Source: Microbacterium horticulturae
GTDB lineage: Bacteria; Actinomycetota; Actinomycetes; Actinomycetales; Microbacteriaceae
Assembly (NCBI RefSeq): GCF_029094505.1
Contig: NZ_CP119108.1
Coordinates: forward strand, 682,001-746,000
Direction of reading: 5' to 3'
Length of the DNA: 64,000 nt
Position numbers and translations under genes: made by a program. Numbering within the stretch: position 1 is the first letter of the stretch; each line of letters starts with the position of its first letter. Positions 51,408-59,449 of this stretch are shown here, one piece after another. Under the pieces are notes generated by a model, which ran no database searches, was not told the DNA's origin, and saw nothing but the letters and a program-made list of their open reading frames with translations.

Positions 51408-51476
51408 GTGAGAGAACATCTGACGGACGAGGGAGCGGTTATCTCCCTATCTCTCGGCGAGCAGTTGTTCTCTCAC
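51408..51476. repeat. Dispersed hairpin repeat, copy B
   Basis: GTGAGAGAACATCTG (51408-51422) pairs with CAGTTGTTCTCTCAC (51462-51476) in 14 of 15 positions. The enclosed 39 nt share a core with copy A at 18285-18352 in opposite orientation (GGACGAGG, AGCGG, CCCTATCTCTCG). It lies in the spacer between the CDF start and the hydrolase stop. Confidence 0.85.
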
Positions 51477-51517
51477 CGATGCGGGGGGAGGAGAGAACGG
51501 GATGCCGCGGCCCGGCG

Positions 51518-52630
51518 TCAGTCCTCGCTCTTGAGGATGATCGACTCGGTCGGCGGCTGCGGTCCGGTGGTGGAGGCGATGTAGCCCATGACCTGCAGCA
51601 GGGCGCGGCGCACGACGCCGGGGCGCTCCAGGTGCGGCGCGTGGCCGACGCCCTCGATAGTGAGCTCCGTGGCCCGGCCTCCGGCATCCCGATACGCGTT
51701 CAGCACGTCGCGTGTCTGGCTCACCATCGGCTGCGGCGGGGCGATCTCCTCGCCCGGCCAGTCGGGGATCAGCCCGGCCTTGCCGAGCTGGTTCAGATCG
51801 AAGAACGACGCGTCCGACACTATTGCGTCGGCGGTGCCGTGCACCCAGAGGATCGGGGGCTTGGTCGGCAGATCGACGATCGCCGACACGTTGAAGTACT
51901 TCGGCGACATGGTGTTGAGCACGCCCACCGTGCCGACGCCGAAGCCCGGCCAGTTCTCGCTCGGCACGCTGTCACCGGGGTAGTTGCCCTCGGCGGTCGA
52001 GGTGCTCAGCATCGACTCCACCCAGATGTCTTCGTGGCCGGTGACATACCCGGCCGACACGTACGAAGACCGGAACACGCTGCGCGGCGAGGTCGCGGCA
52101 TCCGCCGTCGTGTCGCCGTCGCGCAGGCGCTGCACGAAATCGGAGTTCGCCCCGCCCCCGCCACAGCCGGCGTCGTCGTCGGTCAGACGCGAGCCGTCGC
52201 GGCGGGTGCCGCCGAAGCCGTACGGCGAGACCGGCGCCTGCAGCGTGAGGCTGAGCACCGGGTGCTCGAGCGCGTACTGCATGATGACGCCGCCGCCCAT
52301 CGACCAGCCCACGAGGTGCACCGCCTCAAGGTCCAGTGCCTGGAGCGTGGCGTGCAGGTCGTCGGAGAAGTCACGCAGCCCGCGTGTCGCATCGACGGGC
52401 TTGACCTCGGTGCCGCCGAACCCGCGCAGGTCGACCGCGATGGCCCGGATGTCGCCGGGCAGGTCCTCCATGATCTCCTGCCAGAACAGGGCCGACGAGA
52501 CGTTTCCGTGCACGAACACGACCGTCTGCTCGGCGGGCGTCTTCGGATCGTCCGCGGTGCGCTCGAGGACGTTCACCGCCAGGCGCGGGGTCTCGATGAT
52601 GCGTGCGGCGATGCCGTCGAACACGGTCAT
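51518..52630 (-). CDS. Alpha/beta hydrolase
   Basis: 370 residues; GAGGAGG about 8 nt before the ATG. VVFVHGNVSSALFW is the oxyanion strand, GWSMGGGV the nucleophile elbow (Ser), HGTADAIVSDASF the acid and GVGHAPHLERPG the His, so the triad is complete. A long insertion with a Cys-Gly-rich loop (DDDAGCGGGGANSDF) forms the cap. Substrate unknown; no signal peptide. The last 14 residues, PQPPTESIILKSED, match the end of the CDF transporter in 11 positions, with different codons. Confidence 0.9.
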   Translation of the reverse strand: MTVFDGIAARIIETPRLAVNVLERTADDPKTPAEQTVVFVHGNVSSALFWQEIMEDLPGDIRAIAVDLRGFGGTEVKPVDATRGLRDFSDDLHATLQALDLEAVHLVGWSMGGGVIMQYALEHPVLSLTLQAPVSPYGFGGTRRDGSRLTDDDAGCGGGGANSDFVQRLRDGDTTADAATSPRSVFRSSYVSAGYVTGHEDIWVESMLSTSTAEGNYPGDSVPSENWPGFGVGTVGVLNTMSPKYFNVSAIVDLPTKPPILWVHGTADAIVSDASFFDLNQLGKAGLIPDWPGEEIAPPQPMVSQTRDVLNAYRDAGGRATELTIEGVGHAPHLERPGVVRRALLQVMGYIASTTGPQPPTESIILKSED

Positions 52631-52711
52631 GGAATCGGCCTCCTCAGCGGTCCTGACTCGACTATAACCGCGCCCTGCGCGCCCGAGCACGAGCGTCGTA
52701 GGATGAGCGGC

Positions 52712-53536
52712 ATGCTCCCTCCCATTGCGATCCTCGGCGCCGGCTCCATGGGCGGCGCGATCCTGCTCGGACTCGTCGACTCGGGGCTTGCTCCCGACAT
52801 CACCGTGACCACGCGCTCGCGTGAAAAAGCCGACGCGCGCGGTGAGTTGGCGGGCGTGACCGGTCTTGCGCTCGAAGACGATTCTGAGGCGAATCGGGAT
52901 GCCGCGGCCGCGGCCGACATCGTGTTGGTCGCCGTCAAACCGCACATGGTGGCCGATCTGCTCGGCGAGATCGCCACGGCGCTGCGGCCGGGCACGGTCG
53001 TCGTGAGCGTCGCGGCCGGCATCACCATCGCGACGTTCGCGCAGATTCTGGGCGAGGACGTGCCGGTTCTGCGTGCGATGCCGAACACCCCCGCTCTGGT
53101 CGGCAAGGGTGTGACGGGGCTTGCGGCGGGCCCGGCGGCGAGCGCCGAGCAGACCGCGACCGTCCGGGCGCTGTTCGCCACGGTCGGGCAGGTGATCGAG
53201 GTCGATGAGGACCAGATCGACGCGCTGTCGACGATTTCGGGGTCGGGGCCGGCCTACGTGTACCTGCTCATCGAGGAGTTCACGAAGGCGGCGGTCGCGA
53301 AGGGCTTCTCGACCGAGAAGGCGCGCACGATGGCCGAGCAGACGTTCGTCGGCGCCACCGCGCTGCTGGAGGCCTCGACCGAAGATCCCGCCGAGCTGCG
53401 GCGGCAGGTGACCAGCCCCAAGGGCACCACCGAGCGGGCCGTCGCGGTGCTGCAGGAAGCGCGCCTCGACGAGGTGTTCGCGCGGGCGACCGACGCGGCT
53501 CTGGCTCGCGCGCGGGAGATCGCCGAAGGGCGCTGA
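52712..53536 (+). CDS. proC: Pyrroline-5-carboxylate reductase
   Basis: 274 residues from ATG 52712; an ATG three codons earlier (52703) lies within the -10-like TAGGAT and is less likely. NAD(P)H site AILGAGSMGGAIL, then ISGSGPAYVYLLIEEF, QTFVGATALLE and LRRQVTSPKGTTERAV are the P5CR signatures. It performs the last step of proline synthesis. TAGGAT 7 nt before the ATG gives a leaderless start. Confidence 0.96.
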   Translation: MLPPIAILGAGSMGGAILLGLVDSGLAPDITVTTRSREKADARGELAGVTGLALEDDSEANRDAAAAADIVLVAVKPHMVADLLGEIATALRPGTVVVSVAAGITIATFAQILGEDVPVLRAMPNTPALVGKGVTGLAAGPAASAEQTATVRALFATVGQVIEVDEDQIDALSTISGSGPAYVYLLIEEFTKAAVAKGFSTEKARTMAEQTFVGATALLEASTEDPAELRRQVTSPKGTTERAVAVLQEARLDEVFARATDAALARAREIAEGR

Positions 53537-53604
53537 CGGCCCCGCGAGAGCCGCCCCTCGCGCCGCGTTGCGTACCGGGGATTTCGGGCGTAATGTCGCC
53601 GCTC

Positions 53605-55683
53605 GTGACAAGCGAGAATCGCGACGGCACGCCTGAGTCGCCGATCGTGAAGCGCATCCTCATCGGCGACCCTCTGGCGTCTGAGAATGCGGATGAGCAT
53701 CTGCTCCCCAAGCGCATGGCGCTGCCGATCTTCGCGTCCGACGCGTTGAGCTCGGTGGCGTACGCGCCGCAGGAGATGTTGATGATCCTGCTGACCGGCG
53801 GGCTCGCGTTCTTGGCCTTCGCGCCGTGGGTCGCGGCCGCCGTCGTCCTGCTGCTCGTCGTGGTGGTGCTCTCGTACCGGCAGCTGATCCGCGCGTATCC
53901 GTCCGGCGGCGGTGACTACGAGGTGGCGCGCAAGAACCTGGGCGAGGTGCCCGGCGTGATCGTGGCATCCGCTCTTCTCGTCGACTACGTGCTGACCGTG
54001 GCGGTGTCGACGGCGTCGGGCGTCGACAACATCATCTCCGCGATCCCCGCGCTCAACAAGTGGCGCGTGGAGCTGGCCGTCGTGTGTGTGCTGGGCATCG
54101 TCGTGATGAACCTGCGCGGCGTGCGCGAGGCGTCGCGTGCCTTCGCCATCCCCACCTACGTGTTCATCGGCTCGGTCGGGGTCATGGTCGTCACCGGCCT
54201 CGTGCGCACTTTCCTGGGCGTGGCGCCGGTCGCCTCCAGCGCGCAGTATGCCCTGCACGCGCAGAGCATCTCGCAGGCGGCGGTGCTGCTGCTCGTGCTG
54301 CGGGCGTTCTCCAGCGGCTGCTCGGCCCTGACCGGTGTCGAGGCCGTCTCGAACGGGGTGCAGGCGTTCCGGCGGCCGAAGATCGGCAATGCCCGCACGA
54401 CCCTGGCCGCGATGGGCGGCATCGCCGCGACGATGTTCGTGGGGCTCGTTGCCCTCGCCCTCATCTCGCGCGTGCAGTACGCCGAGAACCCGTGCGACCT
54501 CGCCGGCTTCGACTGTCACGGCACACCGCAGCCGAGTCTCATGGCGCAACTCGCGGCCGCCACGTTCGGCATGAACTCGATCCCGTTCTTCATCGTTCAG
54601 GCGGCGACCGCGTGCGTGCTGCTGCTGGCGGCGAACACGGCGTTCAACGGCTTCCCGCTGCTGGGCGCGGTGCTGGCGCGTGACGGATACGCTCCGAAGG
54701 CACTGAACACCCGCGGCGACCGGCTTGTCTATTCGAACGGCATGATCGTGCTGGGTGTGGCGGCGACCGTCGTGCTGGTCATCTACCGCGCGAACCTATC
54801 GAACCTCATCCAGCTGTACATCATCGGCGTGTTCGTGTCGTTCTCGCTGGGTCAGATCGGCATGATCCGGCACTGGATCCGCGGGCTGCGCCGCATCCGC
54901 GAACTGCCCGATGACGCGCGGGCGCAGGAATCCGCCCGACGCCAGTCGCGCAGCTACCGCAAGGGCCTCGCGATCAACAGCGTCGGGGCGACCCTGACGG
55001 TGACGGTGCTGGTGATCGTCACGATCACCAAGTTCACGCACGGCGCCTGGCTGGTGTTCCTGGCCATCCCGATCCTGTCCACGCTGATGATGGGCGTCTA
55101 CCGCTATTACCGCGACGTCGAGCACGAGACCCGCATGGACGACACCGTGCACTTCGGCTCGGCGGGCGACATCGCGCTGGTCCTGGTGAACCGGCTGCAG
55201 AAGCCCGTGGCCAAGGCGCTCGACTACGCGTTGGCCGCCCGCCACGAGAAGACGCTGGCCGTGCACGTAGCGGTGACCAAAGAGGAGTCGAAGTCCCTGC
55301 AGAAGGCGTGGCAGGAACACGGGATGCCGGTGCCGCTGGTCACCATCGAGTCGCCGTTCCGCAGCTATGCGGGGCCGGTGATCGCCTTCATCAAGCAGTA
55401 CCGCGAAGAGCACGGGTCCAGCGTGGTCACCGTGTACCTGCCGCAGTACATCGTCGGGCACTGGTGGGAACGCGTGCTGCACAACCGGCGCGCGCGGCGC
55501 ATGGCGCAGCAGCTCATGCTCGTGCACGGGGTGACGATCACCCTGGTGCCATGGCTGCTGGACTCGTCTGAGCTCATCTACGGGCGCCGGTCGCGGCCGG
55601 TGCCGGGCCAGACGCGCGCCGGCTTCCCGACCACGCCGCAGCTGCCCTACGATCACGAGCCGCGGCGGGGCAACCGGCCCTGA
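53605..55683 (+). CDS. kimA: KimA-like potassium importer (APC superfamily)
   Basis: 692 residues from GTG 53605; TAATGT lies 8 nt before it. About 12 helices with a C-terminal cytoplasmic domain. Stretches such as RILIGDPLAS, ASDALSSVAYAPQE, SYRQLIRAYPSGGGDYEV, AFSSGCSALTGVEAVSN and NTRGDRLVYSNGMI closely follow Bacillus KimA (YdaO), a high-affinity K+/H+ symporter that is shut off by c-di-AMP. The neighbours trkA and trkH support a potassium role. Annotators often call it an amino-acid permease. Confidence 0.85.
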   Translation: MTSENRDGTPESPIVKRILIGDPLASENADEHLLPKRMALPIFASDALSSVAYAPQEMLMILLTGGLAFLAFAPWVAAAVVLLLVVVVLSYRQLIRAYPSGGGDYEVARKNLGEVPGVIVASALLVDYVLTVAVSTASGVDNIISAIPALNKWRVELAVVCVLGIVVMNLRGVREASRAFAIPTYVFIGSVGVMVVTGLVRTFLGVAPVASSAQYALHAQSISQAAVLLLVLRAFSSGCSALTGVEAVSNGVQAFRRPKIGNARTTLAAMGGIAATMFVGLVALALISRVQYAENPCDLAGFDCHGTPQPSLMAQLAAATFGMNSIPFFIVQAATACVLLLAANTAFNGFPLLGAVLARDGYAPKALNTRGDRLVYSNGMIVLGVAATVVLVIYRANLSNLIQLYIIGVFVSFSLGQIGMIRHWIRGLRRIRELPDDARAQESARRQSRSYRKGLAINSVGATLTVTVLVIVTITKFTHGAWLVFLAIPILSTLMMGVYRYYRDVEHETRMDDTVHFGSAGDIALVLVNRLQKPVAKALDYALAARHEKTLAVHVAVTKEESKSLQKAWQEHGMPVPLVTIESPFRSYAGPVIAFIKQYREEHGSSVVTVYLPQYIVGHWWERVLHNRRARRMAQQLMLVHGVTITLVPWLLDSSELIYGRRSRPVPGQTRAGFPTTPQLPYDHEPRRGNRP

Positions 55684-55686
55684 CCG

Positions 55687-56358
55687 TCAGCGCTCGAGGG
55701 AGGCGAACCGCTCGATGTCGGAGTTGGTGCCCGACACGATGATCAGGTCGTGGTTGGTGACGACCGTGTCGGCCTCGGCGTAGCGGAACGGCTTGCCGGG
55801 GCTCTTCACGCCCACCACCGTCACGTTGAACTTCGTGCGCACGCCCGACTTGTTCAGGCCGATGCCGCGGATGTACTTGGGCGGGTACATCTTGGCCAGC
55901 ACGAAGTCGTCGTCGAAGCGGATGAAGTCGAGCATGCGACCGCTGACCAGGTGCGCGACGCGCTCGCCGGCCTCGCGCTCCGGGTAGATCACATGGTTCG
56001 CGCCGACGCGCGCGAGGATCTTGCCGTGCGACTGCGAGACCGCCTTCGCCCAGATCTGCGGCACCTTCAGGTCGACGAGGTTCGCGGTGATGAGCACCGA
56101 CGACTCGATGGACGACCCGGTGGCCACGACGGCCACCTGGAAGTCCTGCGCACCGATCTGCTTGAGCGCGTCGAGGTTTCGCGCGTCGGCCTGCACGGCG
56201 TGTGTGACGCGCTCGGACCACTTCTGCACCAGCTCGAGGTTCGCGTCGATGGCCAGCACGTCGCGGTCGAGGCGGTCGAGCTCACCGGCGCAGGCAGCGC
56301 CGAACCGGCCGAGGCCGATCACCAGGACGGGCGCATCGCCACGGATCTGCTCAACCAA
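55687..56358 (-). CDS. trkA: TrkA/KtrA-type potassium channel regulatory subunit
   Basis: 223 residues from a TTG start at 56358, supported by GAAAGG 7 nt upstream; it overlaps the trkH stop by 8 nt. RCK_N domain: VLVIGLGRFGAACAGELDRL with the nucleotide site and acidic end AIDANLE; RCK_C domain at about residues 135-220. It forms a ring that gates TrkH in response to nucleotides. It converges with the kimA-like gene, 3 nt apart. Confidence 0.93.
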   Translation of the reverse strand: MVEQIRGDAPVLVIGLGRFGAACAGELDRLDRDVLAIDANLELVQKWSERVTHAVQADARNLDALKQIGAQDFQVAVVATGSSIESSVLITANLVDLKVPQIWAKAVSQSHGKILARVGANHVIYPEREAGERVAHLVSGRMLDFIRFDDDFVLAKMYPPKYIRGIGLNKSGVRTKFNVTVVGVKSPGKPFRYAEADTVVTNHDLIIVSGTNSDIERFASLER

Positions 56359-57811
56359 CGATCGGCCTTTCGACGGGAAGCGAGTACAGCTGTTTGCGGC
56401 TGGTCGCGGCGACGGCCGCGGCGAGAGTCACTGTACCAACGCGGCCGAAGAGCATGGTGGCCGCCAGCACATACTTGCCGGGATCGGCCAGTTGCTCGGT
56501 GAGTCCCGTCGACAGCCCGACGGTGGCGAATGCCGAGATGACGTCGAACAGTACGTCGGCGACGGGGGCCTTCGTGAACTGCGCGATCGTCACGGTCGAC
56601 ACCGCGACGAGCGTCGCGCCCCACGCCACGACCGACAGTGCGACGCGCTGCACGTCGCTGGGGATGCGGCGGCCGAACGCCTGCACCGAAGGGCGCCCCT
56701 TGGCCTCCGACCACACTGCCAGTGCGAGCACGGCGAGGGTCGTGACCTTGATGCCGCCGGCGGTCGACGCCGAGCCGCCGCCGACGAACATGAGCATCGA
56801 CCCGACGATGAGCGACGAGCCGTGCAGGCTGCTCACATCGACCACCGAGAAACCGCCCGACCGCGTCATCGCGGAGAGGAAGAACGACTGGTACACGGTG
56901 TCCCATGCGTCGCGATCGCCGAACGTCTTGGGGTTATCGAACTCGAGCAGCAGGAACACGACGGCACCGGCGATGAACAGGAGCACGGTCGTGATGATGG
57001 TGAGCTTCGCGTGCAGCGACCAGCGGTGCACGTGCCAGCGTTGCCGCCACAGCGTGTTGATCACGGGGAAGCCGATCGACCCGAGGAAGACGCCGGCCAT
57101 CATCACGGTGAGGAAGAAGTAGTCGTGCTGGAACGTGTCGAGCCCTTCGGGGTTCGGCGCGAACCCCGTGTTGGTGAACGACATGGCCGCGTAGTACGGG
57201 GCCTCCCACAGCGCGCGCAGCGGGTCGATGCCGCCGACGATGAGCGACGGGTACATGAGGATCGCCAGCCCCGCCTCGATCACCAAGGTCGACAGGGCGA
57301 CGGTGGCCAGCAGCGAGCCGACCTCGCCCAGACGCACCGTCTGCCCCTCGTTGACCGGACCGCCGTGCACGCGCAGCGGGTTCGACTCGCTCGCGGCGAT
57401 GAGCTTGGCCCGCAGACCCAGCCTCTTCGAGATCACGAGGCCCAGGATCGATGCGAGGGTCAGCACGCCCAGAGCTCCGACGTTGACGCCGATGTAGACG
57501 ACGACGTTGCCGAAGCCCGACCAGTGCGTGGCCATGTCGACCGTCGACAGGCCCGTCACGCACACCGTCGAGATCGCGGTGAACAGCGCATCCACGAACG
57601 GGGTGTGCTCGTGTGCGGCGGTGGCCGCCGGCAGCATCAGCAGCGTGGTGAAGATTGCGATGAGCACGGCGTACACGCCCACGGCGAAGCGGGCGGGGGA
57701 TGCCGTGGTGAAATCGCGCAGCATGTCCCAGGCCTCGGCGCCCGCGGTACGCAGCCGCCGCACGAGCGGCCGGCGGCGGACGGGATCCGGATGCATGGAC
57801 ACCTGTGTCAT
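56351..57811 (-). CDS. trkH: TrkH/KtrB-type potassium uptake channel subunit
   Basis: 486 residues from ATG 57811; ATG 57796 (MHPDPVRR) has AGGTG 5 nt upstream and is a good alternative. Four M1-P-M2 repeats with pore Gly residues in TVCVTGLS, SFTNTGF, TRSGGFS and ATVGLS. It lets K+ (and perhaps Na+) enter, gated by TrkA, which follows with an 8-nt overlap. Divergent from the ArsR-type gene, 34 bp apart with a GCCGGGCGCCCGGC palindrome between. Confidence 0.95.
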   Translation of the reverse strand: MTQVSMHPDPVRRRPLVRRLRTAGAEAWDMLRDFTTASPARFAVGVYAVLIAIFTTLLMLPAATAAHEHTPFVDALFTAISTVCVTGLSTVDMATHWSGFGNVVVYIGVNVGALGVLTLASILGLVISKRLGLRAKLIAASESNPLRVHGGPVNEGQTVRLGEVGSLLATVALSTLVIEAGLAILMYPSLIVGGIDPLRALWEAPYYAAMSFTNTGFAPNPEGLDTFQHDYFFLTVMMAGVFLGSIGFPVINTLWRQRWHVHRWSLHAKLTIITTVLLFIAGAVVFLLLEFDNPKTFGDRDAWDTVYQSFFLSAMTRSGGFSVVDVSSLHGSSLIVGSMLMFVGGGSASTAGGIKVTTLAVLALAVWSEAKGRPSVQAFGRRIPSDVQRVALSVVAWGATLVAVSTVTIAQFTKAPVADVLFDVISAFATVGLSTGLTEQLADPGKYVLAATMLFGRVGTVTLAAAVAATSRKQLYSLPVERPIVG

Positions 57812-57819
57812 GGTACTCA

Positions 57820-57833
57820 GCCGGGCGCCCGGC
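57820..57833. promoter_or_regulatory. Perfect 14-bp palindrome in the trkH/arsR spacer
   Basis: GCCGGGCGCCCGGC is fully self-complementary and abuts the TAACCT -10 (57834-57839) of the ArsR-type gene, 8 nt from the trkH ATG. It sits where a repressor would cover both starts; the ArsR-type protein is the obvious candidate. A chance GC palindrome cannot be excluded. Confidence 0.4.
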
Positions 57834-57845
57834 TAACCTAAGGGC

Positions 57846-58244
57846 ATGGCGGACATCTTCGACGTGATCGCGGACGGCACCCGTCGCGACATCCTGCGCC
57901 TGCTGCTGGACCGCTCTGCCGCAGGGCACGACGGCACCAGCGTTTCGCAGATCGTCGCCGACCTGGGCGTGAGCCAGCCGACCGTGTCGAAGCACCTCAA
58001 GGTCCTCCGCGACGCCGATCTGGTCGCGGTCCGCGAGGAGGGCCAGCACCGCTACTACCGCCTGCAGGCGGCCCCGCTCGACGTCATCGACGCCTGGATC
58101 GTGCCCTTCCTCGATGAGGCGGATCAGTCCGATGTCATCGCCCTCCCCGAACCCGCTGCTCACGCCGCCGAGACCGTCGGGCGCGTCGCGGCATCGGCGA
58201 AGCACGCGTGGGAGAACGCGCTCAAGAAGCTGCCCGGGCGGTGA
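57846..58244 (+). CDS. ArsR family winged-helix regulator
   Basis: 132 residues. FDVIADGTRRDILRLLLDR, then VSQIVADLGVSQPTVSKHLKVLRDADLVAVREEGQHRYYRL is a complete ArsR winged helix. The Cys metal sites of SmtB/ArsR are absent, so it probably does not sense thiophilic metals. The C-terminus is an added helix rich in Ala. TAACCT 6 nt before the ATG gives a leaderless start. Its stop overlaps the GTG of the glycosyltransferase. Confidence 0.92.
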   Translation: MADIFDVIADGTRRDILRLLLDRSAAGHDGTSVSQIVADLGVSQPTVSKHLKVLRDADLVAVREEGQHRYYRLQAAPLDVIDAWIVPFLDEADQSDVIALPEPAAHAAETVGRVAASAKHAWENALKKLPGR

Positions 58245-59449
58245 ACGGCGGCGACACCGTCGCCGTGATGCTCCTGTGCGACTACTCGCTGCGCTATCTC
58301 GGCGGGGCGCAGACGGCCTTCCTGCGGCAGGCGCGGGGCCTGGCCGAAGAGGGGTGGACGGTGGTCGTCGTCGCCCCCGACGCCGACGTGCTCGCCGGGG
58401 TGCCCGGCATCGTTCCGGTCGCGGTGCGGGTCGCGTTCACGGTGCCCGGCGTGGGACTGCCGGTTCTGGCATCCCGCCGCCGGCTGCGCGGCGAGCTCGC
58501 ACGATTGGCAGCCGCGCATGACGTGCGGGCACTGGTCGTGCACTCCGAGTTCACTCTGGCCTGCGCCGCCCTCGAGATCGGGGCGGCGCAGAGACGGCCT
58601 GTGCTGCAGACCGTGCACACCTTCTTCTGGCAGGCCTCGTCGGCGCTCAATGCGCTCGTTCCGCTCGCCCTGTGGGAATACCACCACATCACCGGGCGCT
58701 GGCCGTCGCCGCGGTACACGGGCAGCACCCCCATCAACAACGCGCTGCGCACCATGACGCTCACTGTCGCCACGCGCGCCGACGCCGTGCTGTCGCCGTC
58801 GGCGCATCAGGCGCGGGCGTTGCAGGCGGAGGGGGTGGATGCCGTGCACGAGCTCTCCAACATCGCCGAGCCCCTGCAGCCGGCGCCTGCCCGTGCCGAC
58901 GGGCCGCTGACCCTCGTGTGGGCGGCGCGCTTCGCCCCCGAGAAGCGGCTGGAGGTCGCCCTCGACGCGGTGCGGCTCGTCACCGCCCGCCGTGGCCCCG
59001 GCCGCGTGCACCTGCACGTGGCGGGCGGCGTGCACGAGCCCCAGGCCGACGTCACTTTCCACGGGCGCGTGCCCGGTGACGAGGTGGGGGTGCTGGTGGC
59101 GGCATCCGACGCCGTCCTCATCTCGTCGCTCGGCTTCGACAACCAGCCGATGATCGCACTCGAGGCATTCAGCCGGGGCCGGCCCGCCGTGGTCGTCGAC
59201 CCCGTGCTCGCGGGGGAGTTCGGGGCGGCGGCGATCGGCACCGAGACGCCGGATGCCGCGGGGCTGGCGGCCGCCCTCGAGCGGCTGCTCGATGAGCGCG
59301 ACAGCCTCGGGCGCGCGGCCGCTGCCGCACTCACTTACGCACGCGATCGGCAGCCGGCGCCGCACGCGCGGAAACTGGACCGGCTGATCGCTGTGGCGCG
59401 CGAGCGGATGCGGGCGCGAACACCACAGCCCGCTGCACGCCGTAGCTGA
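58241..59449 (+). CDS. Glycosyltransferase family 4 (GT-B) protein
   Basis: 402 residues from GTG 58241 (GTGA overlap with the arsR-type stop). N-terminal acceptor domain: LCDYSLRYLGGAQTAFLRQARGLAEEGW; C-terminal donor domain: LTLVWAARFAPEKRLEVALDA and SSLGFDNQPMIALEAFSRGRPAVV, the GT4 EX7E-like region. It should transfer a sugar from an activated nucleotide donor; the acceptor is unknown. Its last 119 bp run antisense into the end of the GT2-GtrA gene. Confidence 0.9.
   Translation: MNGGDTVAVMLLCDYSLRYLGGAQTAFLRQARGLAEEGWTVVVVAPDADVLAGVPGIVPVAVRVAFTVPGVGLPVLASRRRLRGELARLAAAHDVRALVVHSEFTLACAALEIGAAQRRPVLQTVHTFFWQASSALNALVPLALWEYHHITGRWPSPRYTGSTPINNALRTMTLTVATRADAVLSPSAHQARALQAEGVDAVHELSNIAEPLQPAPARADGPLTLVWAARFAPEKRLEVALDAVRLVTARRGPGRVHLHVAGGVHEPQADVTFHGRVPGDEVGVLVAASDAVLISSLGFDNQPMIALEAFSRGRPAVVVDPVLAGEFGAAAIGTETPDAAGLAAALERLLDERDSLGRAAAAALTYARDRQPAPHARKLDRLIAVARERMRARTPQPAARRS

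Noticed and set aside
50642-52700. Very long open frame on the plus strand across the CDF and hydrolase genes
   Set aside because: It is antisense to two well-recognised proteins; its translation is Arg/His/Asp-rich low complexity as expected from opposite-strand GC-rich codons. Only its last part (proC) is real.
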